A stretch of 41,893 bases of DNA from Akkermansiaceae bacterium (lineage in GTDB: Bacteria; Verrucomicrobiota; Verrucomicrobiia; Verrucomicrobiales; Akkermansiaceae), in contig CAIVKO010000186.1 of assembly GCA_903906515.1 (NCBI GenBank), positions 1 to 41,893 on the forward strand. Reading direction: 5' to 3'. Shown one piece after another: positions 34,538 to 41,893 of this stretch (positions within the stretch are counted from its first letter, which is position 1; each line of letters opens with the position of its first letter). The notes beneath the pieces are model-generated. The model saw only the letters and a list, made by a program, of their open reading frames with translations, was not told the origin of the DNA and did no database searches. Position numbers and translations under genes: made by a program.

Positions 34538-35016
34538 AACCGAAACCATCTCCCTACCACCCCATCACCCCGGAGCTTGCCGCCAAAGGCCTGTTGATAA
34601 CGCTCAAAGAAGCAGCAGCAACAGAAGGAGCATGCGAAGGCACAATGAAGACCAACGCCAAAACCCGCCGACTCCGTGCCTACCAGGCTCGATTCGGCGC
34701 TCCCGTGATGGTCCTGCTTTCCGACGTCGAGACGTTCCTCAAATCGCGTCCCGACATCACGAGTAAACATCACCCCAAGGGTGGTCCGGCGACAATGCCC
34801 GCCGGGCGCCCTCCCTCCACTGCGAAACCGAAACCCAAAGAGGCCGTCACCTTACCCGACGCGGAAGCCACCTGTGACAGGATTGGCGTCACTATCCGTT
34901 CACTGGCGCACGCGACTCCGTCCGTGCGCGGACTGGTGGCGAAATGCCTGATCGAGATTGCCGACCAAATCAACGAAACCATGCCGGCCGATGCCGGAAA
35001 CCAACACCAACACTGA
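34534..35016 (+). CDS. Second HTH (excisionase-fold-like) protein
   Basis: A 160-aa protein whose residues about 19-70 (LLITLKEAAATEGACEGTMK, LRAYQARFGAPVMVLLSDVE) parallel the HTH segment of its upstream partner and the small protein at 30981: a LKEAA helix pair, a recognition helix and a wing ending in a (S/A)xVexFL helix. A Pro/Lys linker follows and a helical end (CDRIGVTIRSLAHATPSVRG). Function is inferred only from fold resemblance. It is coupled to its neighbours: ATGA overlap upstream and a 7-bp gap to the repeat-protein gene. Confidence 0.6.
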   Translation: MKPKPSPYHPITPELAAKGLLITLKEAAATEGACEGTMKTNAKTRRLRAYQARFGAPVMVLLSDVETFLKSRPDITSKHHPKGGPATMPAGRPPSTAKPKPKEAVTLPDAEATCDRIGVTIRSLAHATPSVRGLVAKCLIEIADQINETMPADAGNQHQH

Positions 35017-35023
35017 AAACACC

Positions 35024-36700
35024 ATGAGTATTATATCAGACATCGAATGCCCGAACCGTAAAGCAATGGATACATCAATCCCTGAAATGGGCGTTAACCC
35101 GCTAGACGCCAACTGCCAACTGATCTTCGAGCACATGAATCAGAGCTATCTTGAGAAGCTCTTCAAATTCTTGTCCGGAAACCAGACCACCCCCGGATGG
35201 GTATGGATCAGGCCAGGTTCGGAGGATAATCCCCGGAGCCGCTTCAAGGTCCTCACCCAGTCTTCATTCACTCCGATTCACATCGCAAACCCCACCCCGA
35301 ATACGTGTAGCGAATACCGTATGATCTGTTACGCACGGGTTGGAAAAGAGGGAGCGCCCCTCTGTGGACCCGGTGGCGAATTGACGGAATTACTGGACCG
35401 GTTCCCCGACCTGAAAACCTCCGGCTGTATCGAATCCGCGACCGGAGTCGGGACGATTCACGGCTTCGAATTTACTCCGAATGACCTGGGGTCGACCGGG
35501 AGTCACAAGTCGTCGGAAAAACACGCTTCAGTGCGTGAGCATTTGGCGAAGCTCTCCAATCTCGACCTTGAGATATTGATTGGAGACATCAACGTGGAAG
35601 GAGCGGAAACAGCAGAGAAACAAGCGGAGTTGCTTGAAGCTGCGGAGCTTCTGGTCGAGCGCACAGGTGATGTGACGATTTACAGGCTGGGCGTGCTTTC
35701 AACCAACCTCTCCAGGATTCTGGCACGTGTCGCCGGTCGTCTCGAAATTGACATCATTGACGACTATGATGAGGAAGCAGCGCAGCACTTGGCAAAGTGC
35801 CCGGGAGAACTTGACCTGTTGGGTCTCACCGAACTCTCAGAAAAGATGGCGGGGGCATTTGGTTGCCGTGTAGGGATGCTGTGTCTGGATGGCATTACAG
35901 CGCTCTCCCTCGCTGCTGCCCGCGCTCTGAGTAACCATCGTGGTTATCTCTCACTCATGTCGATTCACGGCGCGCCACCTGACGTCATCCGTGCGCTCGG
36001 TCAGCACAAAGGTGCCACCGTTCTTATGGAATTGCACGAAATCCCCGACAGTGCCGCGGACGGCTTCGCATTTCACGTGGGTGATCTGCATCTCCACAAG
36101 CTGACACAGATCTCCCGACACTTGGCGGAATGTCTCGCGACCAATGACGGTGGCTTGTATCTTGATGGGCTGACGACTCTGTCCGGGGAACTCGCAGAGG
36201 CCCTTTCACATCACTGCGGCGAACTGCGATTGTGGGGTCTCCGCTCCCTGTCGGACGAAGCCTGCACACACTTGGGCCGCCACAAGGGAAACCTGATCTT
36301 TGGACGTGAATTGAATCACGTGTCGGTCCAGGGTCTGAATGCCCTCGCTTCCAATGGCGGCGATCTTCACTTGGACGGTCTCAAGACGCTCTGCCCCGAA
36401 GGTGCCGCCGCACTGGCGAACCATCGCGGCGCGCTGCATCTCGGAGGCCTCACGGAATTGGATCCGGGTATCGCGGAGATCATCAGTTCTCATGCGGGTC
36501 CGCTCAGTTTCAGCGGTGTTCGTTACCTTAACCCTGCATCCGCCCGCGCGCTATCGCGGCACAGAGGAGAATTGCTACTCAAAGGTCTTCAGTCCCTTGT
36601 GCACCCCATGGCGGGGTTTCTGGAGAGCCACTATGGTCCGATCTACCTCGGGGACGCATTCAAGGATTCCACCGATGTCACCGCCCATTGGAACTATTGA
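35024..36700 (+). CDS. 559-aa protein with about thirteen 23-residue leucine-rich-like repeats
   Basis: I choose the ATG at 35024 (ACACCATGAGT); an in-frame ATG at 34958 lies within the previous gene. Residues 1-135 form a unique head domain with WVWIRPGSEDNP and CYARVG. From about 165 a helical region leads to tandem 23-aa units of the pattern LsxxxAxALsxHxGxLxLdGL, for example SGELAEALSHHCGELRLWGL and NPASARALSRHRGELLLKGL, running to about residue 545. Such repeats make an alpha/beta solenoid that usually binds protein or nucleic acid; similar HKGDLxLNGL repeats are, from memory, frequent in Planctomycetes and Verrucomicrobia. No catalytic motif or signal is seen. Role in the element unknown. 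Confidence 0.8.
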   Translation: MSIISDIECPNRKAMDTSIPEMGVNPLDANCQLIFEHMNQSYLEKLFKFLSGNQTTPGWVWIRPGSEDNPRSRFKVLTQSSFTPIHIANPTPNTCSEYRMICYARVGKEGAPLCGPGGELTELLDRFPDLKTSGCIESATGVGTIHGFEFTPNDLGSTGSHKSSEKHASVREHLAKLSNLDLEILIGDINVEGAETAEKQAELLEAAELLVERTGDVTIYRLGVLSTNLSRILARVAGRLEIDIIDDYDEEAAQHLAKCPGELDLLGLTELSEKMAGAFGCRVGMLCLDGITALSLAAARALSNHRGYLSLMSIHGAPPDVIRALGQHKGATVLMELHEIPDSAADGFAFHVGDLHLHKLTQISRHLAECLATNDGGLYLDGLTTLSGELAEALSHHCGELRLWGLRSLSDEACTHLGRHKGNLIFGRELNHVSVQGLNALASNGGDLHLDGLKTLCPEGAAALANHRGALHLGGLTELDPGIAEIISSHAGPLSFSGVRYLNPASARALSRHRGELLLKGLQSLVHPMAGFLESHYGPIYLGDAFKDSTDVTAHWNY

Positions 36701-36763
36701 TGACCCGAATATACCGTACCGTTCGCTGCGGAGGATGCGAAATCCTATAATATCTCTGATTCC

Positions 36764-38254
36764 ATGATCGACACACTCGGCCACCACCTCATTCCTCTGC
36801 TGTCCCTGCCCGGGGCGGCAGGGGCCTTGGGCTGCAAAGCCCACCTGGCCGCCGTTAAAGTGGCCTGTAAATCTGCTGAGCGCATCCATGGAGCGCTCGG
36901 CATCGCGGGACGATTCGAGATCGCCGTCGTTCCCGGCGTCCCGGACTTCTTTGACCCCTCGCATGGGATGACCAAGGCCAGAAACCTCGCATGGGAAATG
37001 ATCCGAAATACCCAGCGCCTCCAATGGGTGATTCCCACACGGCACCCGGAACACATCTGCCGGTCTCTTCCCGCCACATGGGTCTGCAAAGGCTATCAGA
37101 ATGTCTGCATCGGTCTCGTTGCCGACGGTGCGGACGGATTTCCGGAAAAACTCCAAGCCCTGCGGAACGCTCCGTTACAGCACCGCATGATGATTCTCAA
37201 CTCCAACAGTCCCCTGATCGAATTTGCTACTCATCTCCAGAACATCAGTTGGGTGGTCTTTTGTGGAAAAGCGGATGATAGATCACGTGCCGAGGAGATC
37301 AGTGCCTCATGCCACGAGGCCAATATTGCCTTCCTGTTCCACCAGACTGAGAGTGACATCAAATTTTCCGCACATCAGGACGCGTTTGGCGAGAACCCAC
37401 CCTGCCTACCTCATCCGTTCGGAACAAAATTCGATCTCTTTCAGCCTACGTTGCCGCACTTGAAATCGGCATCATTCTCCAACATTGCGCCAACAAACCC
37501 ACACGCAGAGGTCGTGATCAAATCCGAGCCCCCTGCCACTGCCGCCATGGAGATCACCGTGCCTTCTTTGGATGTCCCTCAGACATTGTCCATATCCACC
37601 ACAGAACCCCCAACTGAAATCATGAATATCGAAGTTGTCACACAGGATGCGGATAAACCGGGGATCAAGTCCCCTGTCCTCTCCTTGTCCGGCACCGGCG
37701 ATATGGATCTCGATGACTTCAATCGGCTCGACAACCTGGTGCGTCGTGGACTTGCCACTTTTATCGAAGTTGGACAGGCACTTGCCGAGATCCGCGTTCG
37801 TAAACTCTGGCGTGCGGGTGGACATGCCAATTGGGCCGCATATTGTCAGGTCGTTGGCGGTCTCACAAAAACCCATGCCAACAGGTTGATCAATTCGTCC
37901 GAAATCGCCGGTCACCTCGCACAGGTGACACCAATTGGTGTCACCCCGACAGCAGAGTCACAGGTTCGCCCGCTCTCCAAGTTGAAACAACCGGAACAGC
38001 AGGTGCTCGCATGGTCGCGTGCCACGGAACGCGCTAACGGACAACCTACCGCCAAATTGATCTGCGATGTCGTTGCCGAACTCATGGCGGATGAAACTCC
38101 GGTTGCTTCATCCAAGCCGAACCGCAAACAACTCGTCGCAGAAACGATCCGTAAAATCCGCACACTGAACGCGGCAGGCCGAGCGAAGGAACAGATCGAA
38201 ACCTTGCTCAACGAATTGGAGACCTTGCTGAATCTGCCTGATCCACAGCCGTAA
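36764..38254 (+). CDS. Fusion of a Gp37/Gp68 (DUF5131)-like domain and a ParB/DUF3102-like domain
   Basis: A 496-aa protein. Residues about 45-215 follow the order of phage Gp37/Gp68 proteins: VPGVPDFFDP, RNTQRLQWVIPTRHPEHICR, SLPATWVCKGYQNVCIGLVA, ISWVVFCGKADD and ANIAFLFHQTE. The N-terminal CxxxCxxC Fe-S motif of that family is missing, so it is probably catalytically dead or repurposed. A Ser/Thr/Pro linker (about 245-310) leads to a second module (about 318-430: FIEVGQALAEIRVRKLWRAG, WAAYCQVVGG, ESQVRPLSKLKQPEQQ) typical of ParB-like or DUF3102 proteins of plasmids and phages. The tail is a coiled-coil-like helix rich in Glu/Leu. The Gp37 assignment is moderate, the C-terminal one stronger. 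Confidence 0.6.
   Translation: MIDTLGHHLIPLLSLPGAAGALGCKAHLAAVKVACKSAERIHGALGIAGRFEIAVVPGVPDFFDPSHGMTKARNLAWEMIRNTQRLQWVIPTRHPEHICRSLPATWVCKGYQNVCIGLVADGADGFPEKLQALRNAPLQHRMMILNSNSPLIEFATHLQNISWVVFCGKADDRSRAEEISASCHEANIAFLFHQTESDIKFSAHQDAFGENPPCLPHPFGTKFDLFQPTLPHLKSASFSNIAPTNPHAEVVIKSEPPATAAMEITVPSLDVPQTLSISTTEPPTEIMNIEVVTQDADKPGIKSPVLSLSGTGDMDLDDFNRLDNLVRRGLATFIEVGQALAEIRVRKLWRAGGHANWAAYCQVVGGLTKTHANRLINSSEIAGHLAQVTPIGVTPTAESQVRPLSKLKQPEQQVLAWSRATERANGQPTAKLICDVVAELMADETPVASSKPNRKQLVAETIRKIRTLNAAGRAKEQIETLLNELETLLNLPDPQP
37924..37945. promoter_or_regulatory. 22-bp perfect palindrome within the ParB-like coding region
   Basis: The half-site GGTGACACCAA (37924-37934) is followed with no spacer by its exact reverse complement (37935-37945). 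It encodes QVTPIGVTP in the ParB-like domain. A perfect 11-bp half-site is unexpected by chance in a window this size, but the peptide PIG(V/A)TP is a recurrent feature of the family as I recall, so coding constraint may contribute. A protein-binding site, for example parS-like, is a hypothesis. Confidence 0.55.
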
Positions 38255-38466
38255 TACCGAATCTTTCACACGGAATCTCAGCCGGTAAAATATCGCCGCG
38301 TTATGTGTTATATGAAGATGTAGGGATCATTCACCCCTATTCCAACATCCCGATCTCCGCGTGTTCGCGGAAAGGGAGTCCCTTGGCAATCGCCACGGCA
38401 GGCTCCCGCGGTGGGGGTCGTCGTGTCGGTCGCCTTTCACAACACCAACCGAAAGGAAACCACACC

Positions 38467-39174
38467 ATGAGTCCCATGATGGATGAAATGTTAGTCAAGG
38501 AAGTCGTTCCGCGTCTGCGCTATGCGGCTCACACCATATCGAAAATCGGACACGAGGACGACGAGGAAATCGTCCAGGATACCACCCTGATGGCAGCGCG
38601 GATGATGGAATCCGCAGAAAACGCGGGACACCCGATCACCGCGGGAAATGCTTCGTATTACGCGGCAAAGGCGGCACGCAGTGGTCGTCGTAGCTACTAC
38701 AGCGGTCGCAGTGACGTCATGTCACCGGGCTGCGTGATCCATGGCAAGGCACATCACGAATGGTTGGATGATGAAATCGAGTTTGATGTCGGGGAATCCG
38801 GCACCTTGCACGATGTCATGGCACCATACGGATACCAGGGGCCGGAACCCGACCCCGCCGAGGAAGCAGCACGCAACCTCGACTGGGAAGCATTCCTCGC
38901 TTCGCACTCACAGCGCCACCGCATCGCCATCCTCGTGCTGGTGGAAGGTGGCACCATGCGTGAAGCAGGAAAGCGTTGCGGTATCAAGGACGGCGCGGCT
39001 GCGGCGCTGAAGAAACGCATCGCCGAGGACCTCATTGTGTTCTTCGGCGAAGACGTCATCGGAAGGCTCCTCAACGGAATCAAACCCGATTGGGAATCCG
39101 ATCTGAGGATGTCGCGCGAGCGGCATCTTCACCATGTGACGAGCAAGCACGATGCCGCACCACAAGCGCACTGA
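38467..39174 (+). CDS. Sigma-70-family-like factor
   Basis: From the ATG at 38467, preceded by GAAAGGAAA, the product is 235 aa. The first half resembles sigma region 2 (LVKEVVPRLRYAAHTISKIG, EEIVQDTTLMAARMM, ASYYAAKAARSGRRSYYSG). After an acidic loop, residues about 140-185 look like a region 4 HTH (WEAFLASHSQRHRIAILVLV, GTMREAGKRCGIKDGAAAALKK). An earlier in-frame ATG at 38305 adds a low-complexity, unlikely leader. It may direct transcription of element genes. A strong terminator follows. The match is by pattern only, so a non-sigma HTH protein is possible. Confidence 0.55.
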   Translation: MSPMMDEMLVKEVVPRLRYAAHTISKIGHEDDEEIVQDTTLMAARMMESAENAGHPITAGNASYYAAKAARSGRRSYYSGRSDVMSPGCVIHGKAHHEWLDDEIEFDVGESGTLHDVMAPYGYQGPEPDPAEEAARNLDWEAFLASHSQRHRIAILVLVEGGTMREAGKRCGIKDGAAAALKKRIAEDLIVFFGEDVIGRLLNGIKPDWESDLRMSRERHLHHVTSKHDAAPQAH

Positions 39175-39185
39175 TGAGAAACATC

Positions 39186-39230
39186 TCCACCCCGGATCTT
39201 CAATAGTAGAGGTCCGGGGTGGATGCTTTT
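39186..39230 (+). terminator. Intrinsic terminator after the sigma-like gene
   Basis: TCCACCCCGGA (39186-39196) is perfectly complementary to TCCGGGGTGGA (39213-39223) and is followed by TGCTTTTATAT. The 11-bp GC-rich stem and T-rich tail make a convincing rho-independent terminator, 12 bp after the stop codon at 39174. It probably ends the row of element genes that starts at 33905. Confidence 0.9.
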
Positions 39231-39303
39231 ATATTGAATCGACGGCGTGTCGTCGCGGCAGCGGGATGATTGTCAGGTCAGTTCACGGTTCAATTTCACA
39301 AAC

Positions 39304-39486
39304 TCAGCTGACATGGATCCGTTTGAGGCCGTCATACTTGATGCTAAATCCGTCGCCACGGTAGAGCGGAGCATTTCCGGTGAATCTCTCTGAGAGCGGA
39401 ATGACACGGCCATCCAAATCGCGTAGTACCGGCGCGCACGATGCCAGCGCAACGGTTGCAAAATAACTGCCGGTGCAAATACACAT
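39304..39486 (-). CDS. Possible small lipoprotein
   Basis: A 60-aa reading frame starting MCICTGSYFATVALASCAP has a short hydrophobic stretch and a lipobox-like LASC, then a compact polar domain (RDLDGRVIPLSERFTGNAPL, KYDGLKRIHVS). No ribosome site is obvious and the signal is short. It could equally be a chance frame. It is the only plausible gene between 39175 and 39595; the rest of that interval shows nothing further. Confidence 0.4.
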   Translation of the reverse strand: MCICTGSYFATVALASCAPVLRDLDGRVIPLSERFTGNAPLYRGDGFSIKYDGLKRIHVS

Positions 39487-39595
39487 ACAAGGCGCATGGG
39501 ACTACGCTTACACTACAACGCCCAATCCCGTCTCAGCACCGTCCTTATGGCGGGGGTCATGTTCGGTGCGGGGACCGAATAAGGTAAGAAAAAAT

Positions 39596-39825
39596 GAAAC
39601 TGGGGAATTTTCTTGAAAATATCCCGCGAGCCTCGATAGACATGAAGTCGCGCGGCGCGTCTGGCGATTGCAGGTCAGGCGGTTTACCCGGCTCGTTCCC
39701 ATGTCTTCCCATTTTGAACCCCATGCAGGCAGCAGCGCCTTTCCGGCGTCCTGCAGATCAGCGGGCTGCGCCATGCTCTGGCGCTGGCTTTTCTCGGGTA
39801 TGGCCATCGCCACTGCGTTGTTCGC
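39596..39825. repeat. Interspersed-repeat-like segment replacing the kduI 5' end
   Basis: This segment has no coding sense of its own on the plus strand (a TGA at 39715 closes the kduI frame). On the minus strand it reads [20 protein letters not shown] and then TSRVNRLTCNRQTRR, a peptide style I remember from many spurious ORFs in verrucomicrobial genomes, which suggests a high-copy repeat. It abuts the kduI remnant at about 39826. The identification is from memory and unverified. Confidence 0.45.
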
Positions 39826-40119
39826 TACACAGAACTCATCGAAGGCAGCGTCTGGAACACCTTCCCGCCCCACACCCACAACCGCCGCACGGAAATCTAT
39901 CACTACTTCGATATGGAGGACCGCGTGCTCGCCCACTTCATGGGTGAACCCACCGCCACCCGCCACCTGTTCCTCCAAAACGAGCAAACCGTGCTCTCGC
40001 CCTCATGGTCCATCCACTCAGGCTGCGGCCAGGGCAGCTACAAATTCATCTGGGGCATGGCCGGTGAAAACCAACTCTTCACCGATATGGATGCCATCAA
40101 ACCCACAGACCTCCGATAA
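39826..40119 (+). pseudogene. kduI: 5-keto-4-deoxyuronate isomerase (KduI), 3' remnant
   Basis: KduI interconverts 5-keto-4-deoxyuronate and 2,5-diketo-3-deoxygluconate in pectin and uronate breakdown. Only about 98 C-terminal residues remain, with strong family motifs: [13 protein letters not shown] (metal-binding His pair), [31 protein letters not shown] and [20 protein letters not shown]. The full protein is about 280 aa. The frame is open upstream to 39718, but residues before YTELIEG are not KduI. The gene directly precedes kduD, its usual partner. Confidence 0.85.
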
Positions 40120-40136
40120 TTCACCGATCTAACACC

Positions 40137-40913
40137 ATGAGCCGATTCACCAACAAAGTCGCCGTCGTCACCGGAGCCAGCCGTGGCATCGGTCAATCGA
40201 TTCTGTTAGCCTGCGCCCGCGAAGGTGCCCACGCCGTCAACATCGACATCGGCGACCATGGCGAGACCGCGGAAAAAGTCGCCGCCCTCGGCGGAAAATT
40301 CACCGGCATCACCGCGGACTTCCGCACGATGACGCAAGCCGACGCCAAGGACATTGTCGCACAAATCATCGCCGCCACCGGTCGTGTGGACATACTGGTC
40401 AACAACGCCGGCATCATCAAACGCAATCCCGCCGTGGATTTCCCGGAAGAGGATTGGAACGCCGTCATCCAGATCAATCTCACCGCACCATTCTTCCTCT
40501 GCCAGGCCTTTGCCAAATGGTGGCTGACAGGCGGTCGCGAAAAGTCGCCGGAAGACGCCCGACTCAAGATCGTCAACATCGCCTCCATGCTCTCATTCCA
40601 AGGTGGCATCCTTGTGCCATCCTACACCGCGGCCAAGAGCGGCATCGCCGGCATCACCCGCGCGCTCGCCTGCGAGTGGGCCAAGGAGCGCATCAATGTG
40701 AATGCCGTGGCCCCCGGCTACATCGCCACGGAGAACACCCGACCGATCCGCGAGGATGAAAAACGCAACCAGACGATCCTCGATCGGATCCCGGAAGGCC
40801 GTTGGGGCACTCCCGATGACATCGCCGGCAGCTGCCTGTTCCTCTCCTCCGCCGATGCCAACTACTTGAATGGCACGATCCTCAACGTGGATGGCGGCTG
40901 GCTCAGCCGCTGA
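40137..40913 (+). CDS. kduD: 2-deoxy-D-gluconate 3-dehydrogenase (KduD-type SDR)
   Basis: A 258-aa short-chain dehydrogenase that would convert 2,5-diketo-3-deoxygluconate to 2-keto-3-deoxygluconate using NAD(P)H. The Rossmann motif TGASRGIGQ (about 13-21), NNAGI, active-site S-Y-K (NIASMLSF, YTAAKSG) and C-terminal LNVDGGWLS are intact. It lies 17 bp after the kduI remnant; an ACACCATGAG start context recurs at other genes here. Adjacency to kduI is what favours KduD over other SDRs. Confidence 0.85.
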   Translation: MSRFTNKVAVVTGASRGIGQSILLACAREGAHAVNIDIGDHGETAEKVAALGGKFTGITADFRTMTQADAKDIVAQIIAATGRVDILVNNAGIIKRNPAVDFPEEDWNAVIQINLTAPFFLCQAFAKWWLTGGREKSPEDARLKIVNIASMLSFQGGILVPSYTAAKSGIAGITRALACEWAKERINVNAVAPGYIATENTRPIREDEKRNQTILDRIPEGRWGTPDDIAGSCLFLSSADANYLNGTILNVDGGWLSR

Positions 40914-41341
40914 GGCTCCTAGCTGCCCTCCAAACCGCGATAGAGAGCGGTATGAAAAAGGACCCTGAGAGTGCGTTAGACTTGGTGTTGGGTCATAGGA
41001 ATGCGGTCTCTTCATTCCGTCCTTTTGAATCGAAGTTGTTTGTTAAGAGCGATCCAGACTTTGCGATCGCCCTGCTTGATCAGGTTCCCGAGAAAGATCT
41101 TGATTTGTTTGTGACAAATATCGGTTCTGCATGGGCCGAGTCCGACCGCGAAGGCGGCGCTCGCCTGGGCTAACCAGCAGACCAAACCGGAGATCAAGGA
41201 ATGGATTCTTGGTGGAGTAATTCCCTACATGGCAAAGACCGATCTTCAAGGGGCGTTTGCTTATGTCCAGTCACTTCCGCCCGGCTATTTCCAAGATAAT
41301 TTGATCAGGTCGGCTTTCTCCTTAGTAGCGGAAGGTGGTGA
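40914..41341 (+). pseudogene. Fragment of a helical-repeat protein, frameshifted
   Basis: The frame from about 40916 (LAALQTAIESGMKKDPESAL, LLDQVPEKDLDLFVTN) meets a stop at 41171, but the next frame continues the same protein (AALAWANQQTKPEIKEWILG, GAFAYVQSLPPGYFQDNLIR). Joining them needs removal of one G near 41149. The WAxxDPxxAxxWxxxLP-style repeats resemble a protein family often seen, as I recall, in Verrucomicrobia. The N-terminus is missing and homology ends near 41341. Confidence 0.6.
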
Positions 41342-41344
41342 TGG

Positions 41345-41580
41345 AGCTCTCGTCGATGATAAACTCCAGGGAGCTCTCGCCATGATACAGTCGCTCCACG
41401 AGGGCCCGACTAAAGACATGGCTTCGAAGGGCGGAACTATTGATCCACTGGGTCGCGGCAGTGGGGGCTTTCCAGAACCACTCCCGGGCTACATTTTTCA
41501 GAGCTTGGGTGCGCAGGTTGGAGTCACCGATTCCTAAGGCCATGTCCATGCCTGCTTGCGGGTCCTTGTAATTGTAACAC
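41345..41580 (-). pseudogene. Second fragment of the same repeat-protein type, opposite strand
   Basis: On the minus strand the frame from about 41580 reads NYKDPQAGMDMALGIGDSNL and VAREWFWKAPTAATQWINSS, the same repeat style as the plus-strand fragment, and fades near 41345. Two partial copies thus face each other across a short junction containing a direct repeat GGAGCTCTCG (41343 and 41370). An inversion or collapse of tandem paralogues is likely. Confidence 0.5.
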
Positions 41581-41893
41581 CTACCTATTAAGGTCCCAGG
41601 CGCTTCCTGCGCCTCGAAGTCGTCCGGCCCTGATATCTATCATCATCGGTATTTTGGTGAAATGCGAAACTGACACCATGCGCATCGCCGGGGGCGATGC
41701 GGGCAGGCGGTCCGGTGGACGTGCTCGTCAGCGACAACCGGATGCTCAATGTCCCCCACCTCGGAAAAGATCCCACCCTAAAGCCACGGGAACGCGCCAA
41801 AGACGAAGTTTCCATCAAACTCCTGCTCCATCATTTGTATGACGCAAAATGTCCCTTTATCGACGCAATATCCATCTTGTGGCGGGTGCCTGA
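41581..41893. other. Unassigned right edge
   Basis: A plus-strand frame is open from 41661 to the window end and reads GGPVDVLVSDNRMLNVPHLG and KDEVSIKLLLHHLYDAK without a start codon I can defend. It may be the end of a degraded gene. I recognise no family. Confidence 0.3.

Noticed and set aside
26696-41893. CRISPR array or cas genes in the accessory region
   Set aside because: No regular spacer-repeat structure and no Cas motifs; the only phased repeats are the short GAGTTGTC motifs.

Overview
The window looks like a GC-rich bacterial chromosome segment, most plausibly from the phylum Verrucomicrobia (Akkermansiaceae / Luteolibacter / Haloferula-like). That is an inference from gene style, from interspersed repeats such as the GATTGGA and TCCTATA tracts, and from weak Shine-Dalgarno usage; no rRNA is present to prove it. 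Left to right: (1) 1-3023, a 162-bp repeat pair and a type I restriction R subunit; (2) 3197-3281, tRNA-Ser(UGA); (3) 3404-14335, a compact hydrogen-oxidation locus; (4) 14310-21461, a discoidin-domain glycosidase-like protein, an exported protein and the complex I subunits NuoN and NuoM; (5) 21756-26700, a small membrane protein, a NarL-type response regulator, a frameshifted NlpC/P60 protein, a lipoprotein and a truncated cyclic beta-glucan synthase; (6) 26696 to about 39230, an integrative element; (7) 39230-41893, a scarred region with a kduI remnant, intact kduD and pseudogene fragments.

The hydrogen locus is complete. hypA, hypB, hypF, hypC and hypD run on the minus strand, with hypE converging on hypD. 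The structural operon diverges from hypA: small subunit, large subunit, cytochrome b, maturation protease and a NicO/UreH-like metal transporter. The small subunit carries both supernumerary cysteines (C75 and C176, equal to C19 and C120 of E. coli Hyd-1) that define the 4Fe-3S proximal cluster. This predicts an oxygen-tolerant, Tat-exported, membrane-bound group 1 uptake hydrogenase feeding electrons to quinone through cytochrome b, with nickel import and maturation encoded alongside.

The integrative element is the most novel part. It begins at a 55-bp copy of the 3' half of a tRNA-Leu(UAA) gene, next to a tyrosine integrase whose stop overlaps the start of a 611-aa protein I do not recognise. 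Next come a paired-HTH protein on the minus strand, an array of GAGTTGTC motifs phased at exact 11- and 55-bp intervals, and a small excisionase-like protein. A group II intron with its reverse transcriptase has landed downstream. After it lies a same-strand row: two HTH/excisionase-fold proteins, a 559-aa protein of about thirteen 23-aa leucine-rich-like repeats, a 496-aa fusion of a degenerate phage Gp37/Gp68-like domain with a ParB/DUF3102-like domain, and a sigma-factor-like protein, ended by a strong terminator. I find no second tRNA-Leu copy, so the right boundary is unresolved.

Several genes here are broken or rearranged: ndvB (truncated at the att site), the NlpC/P60 gene (one G short in a G tract), kduI (5' end replaced by repeat-like DNA) and two facing fragments of a repeat protein at the right end.
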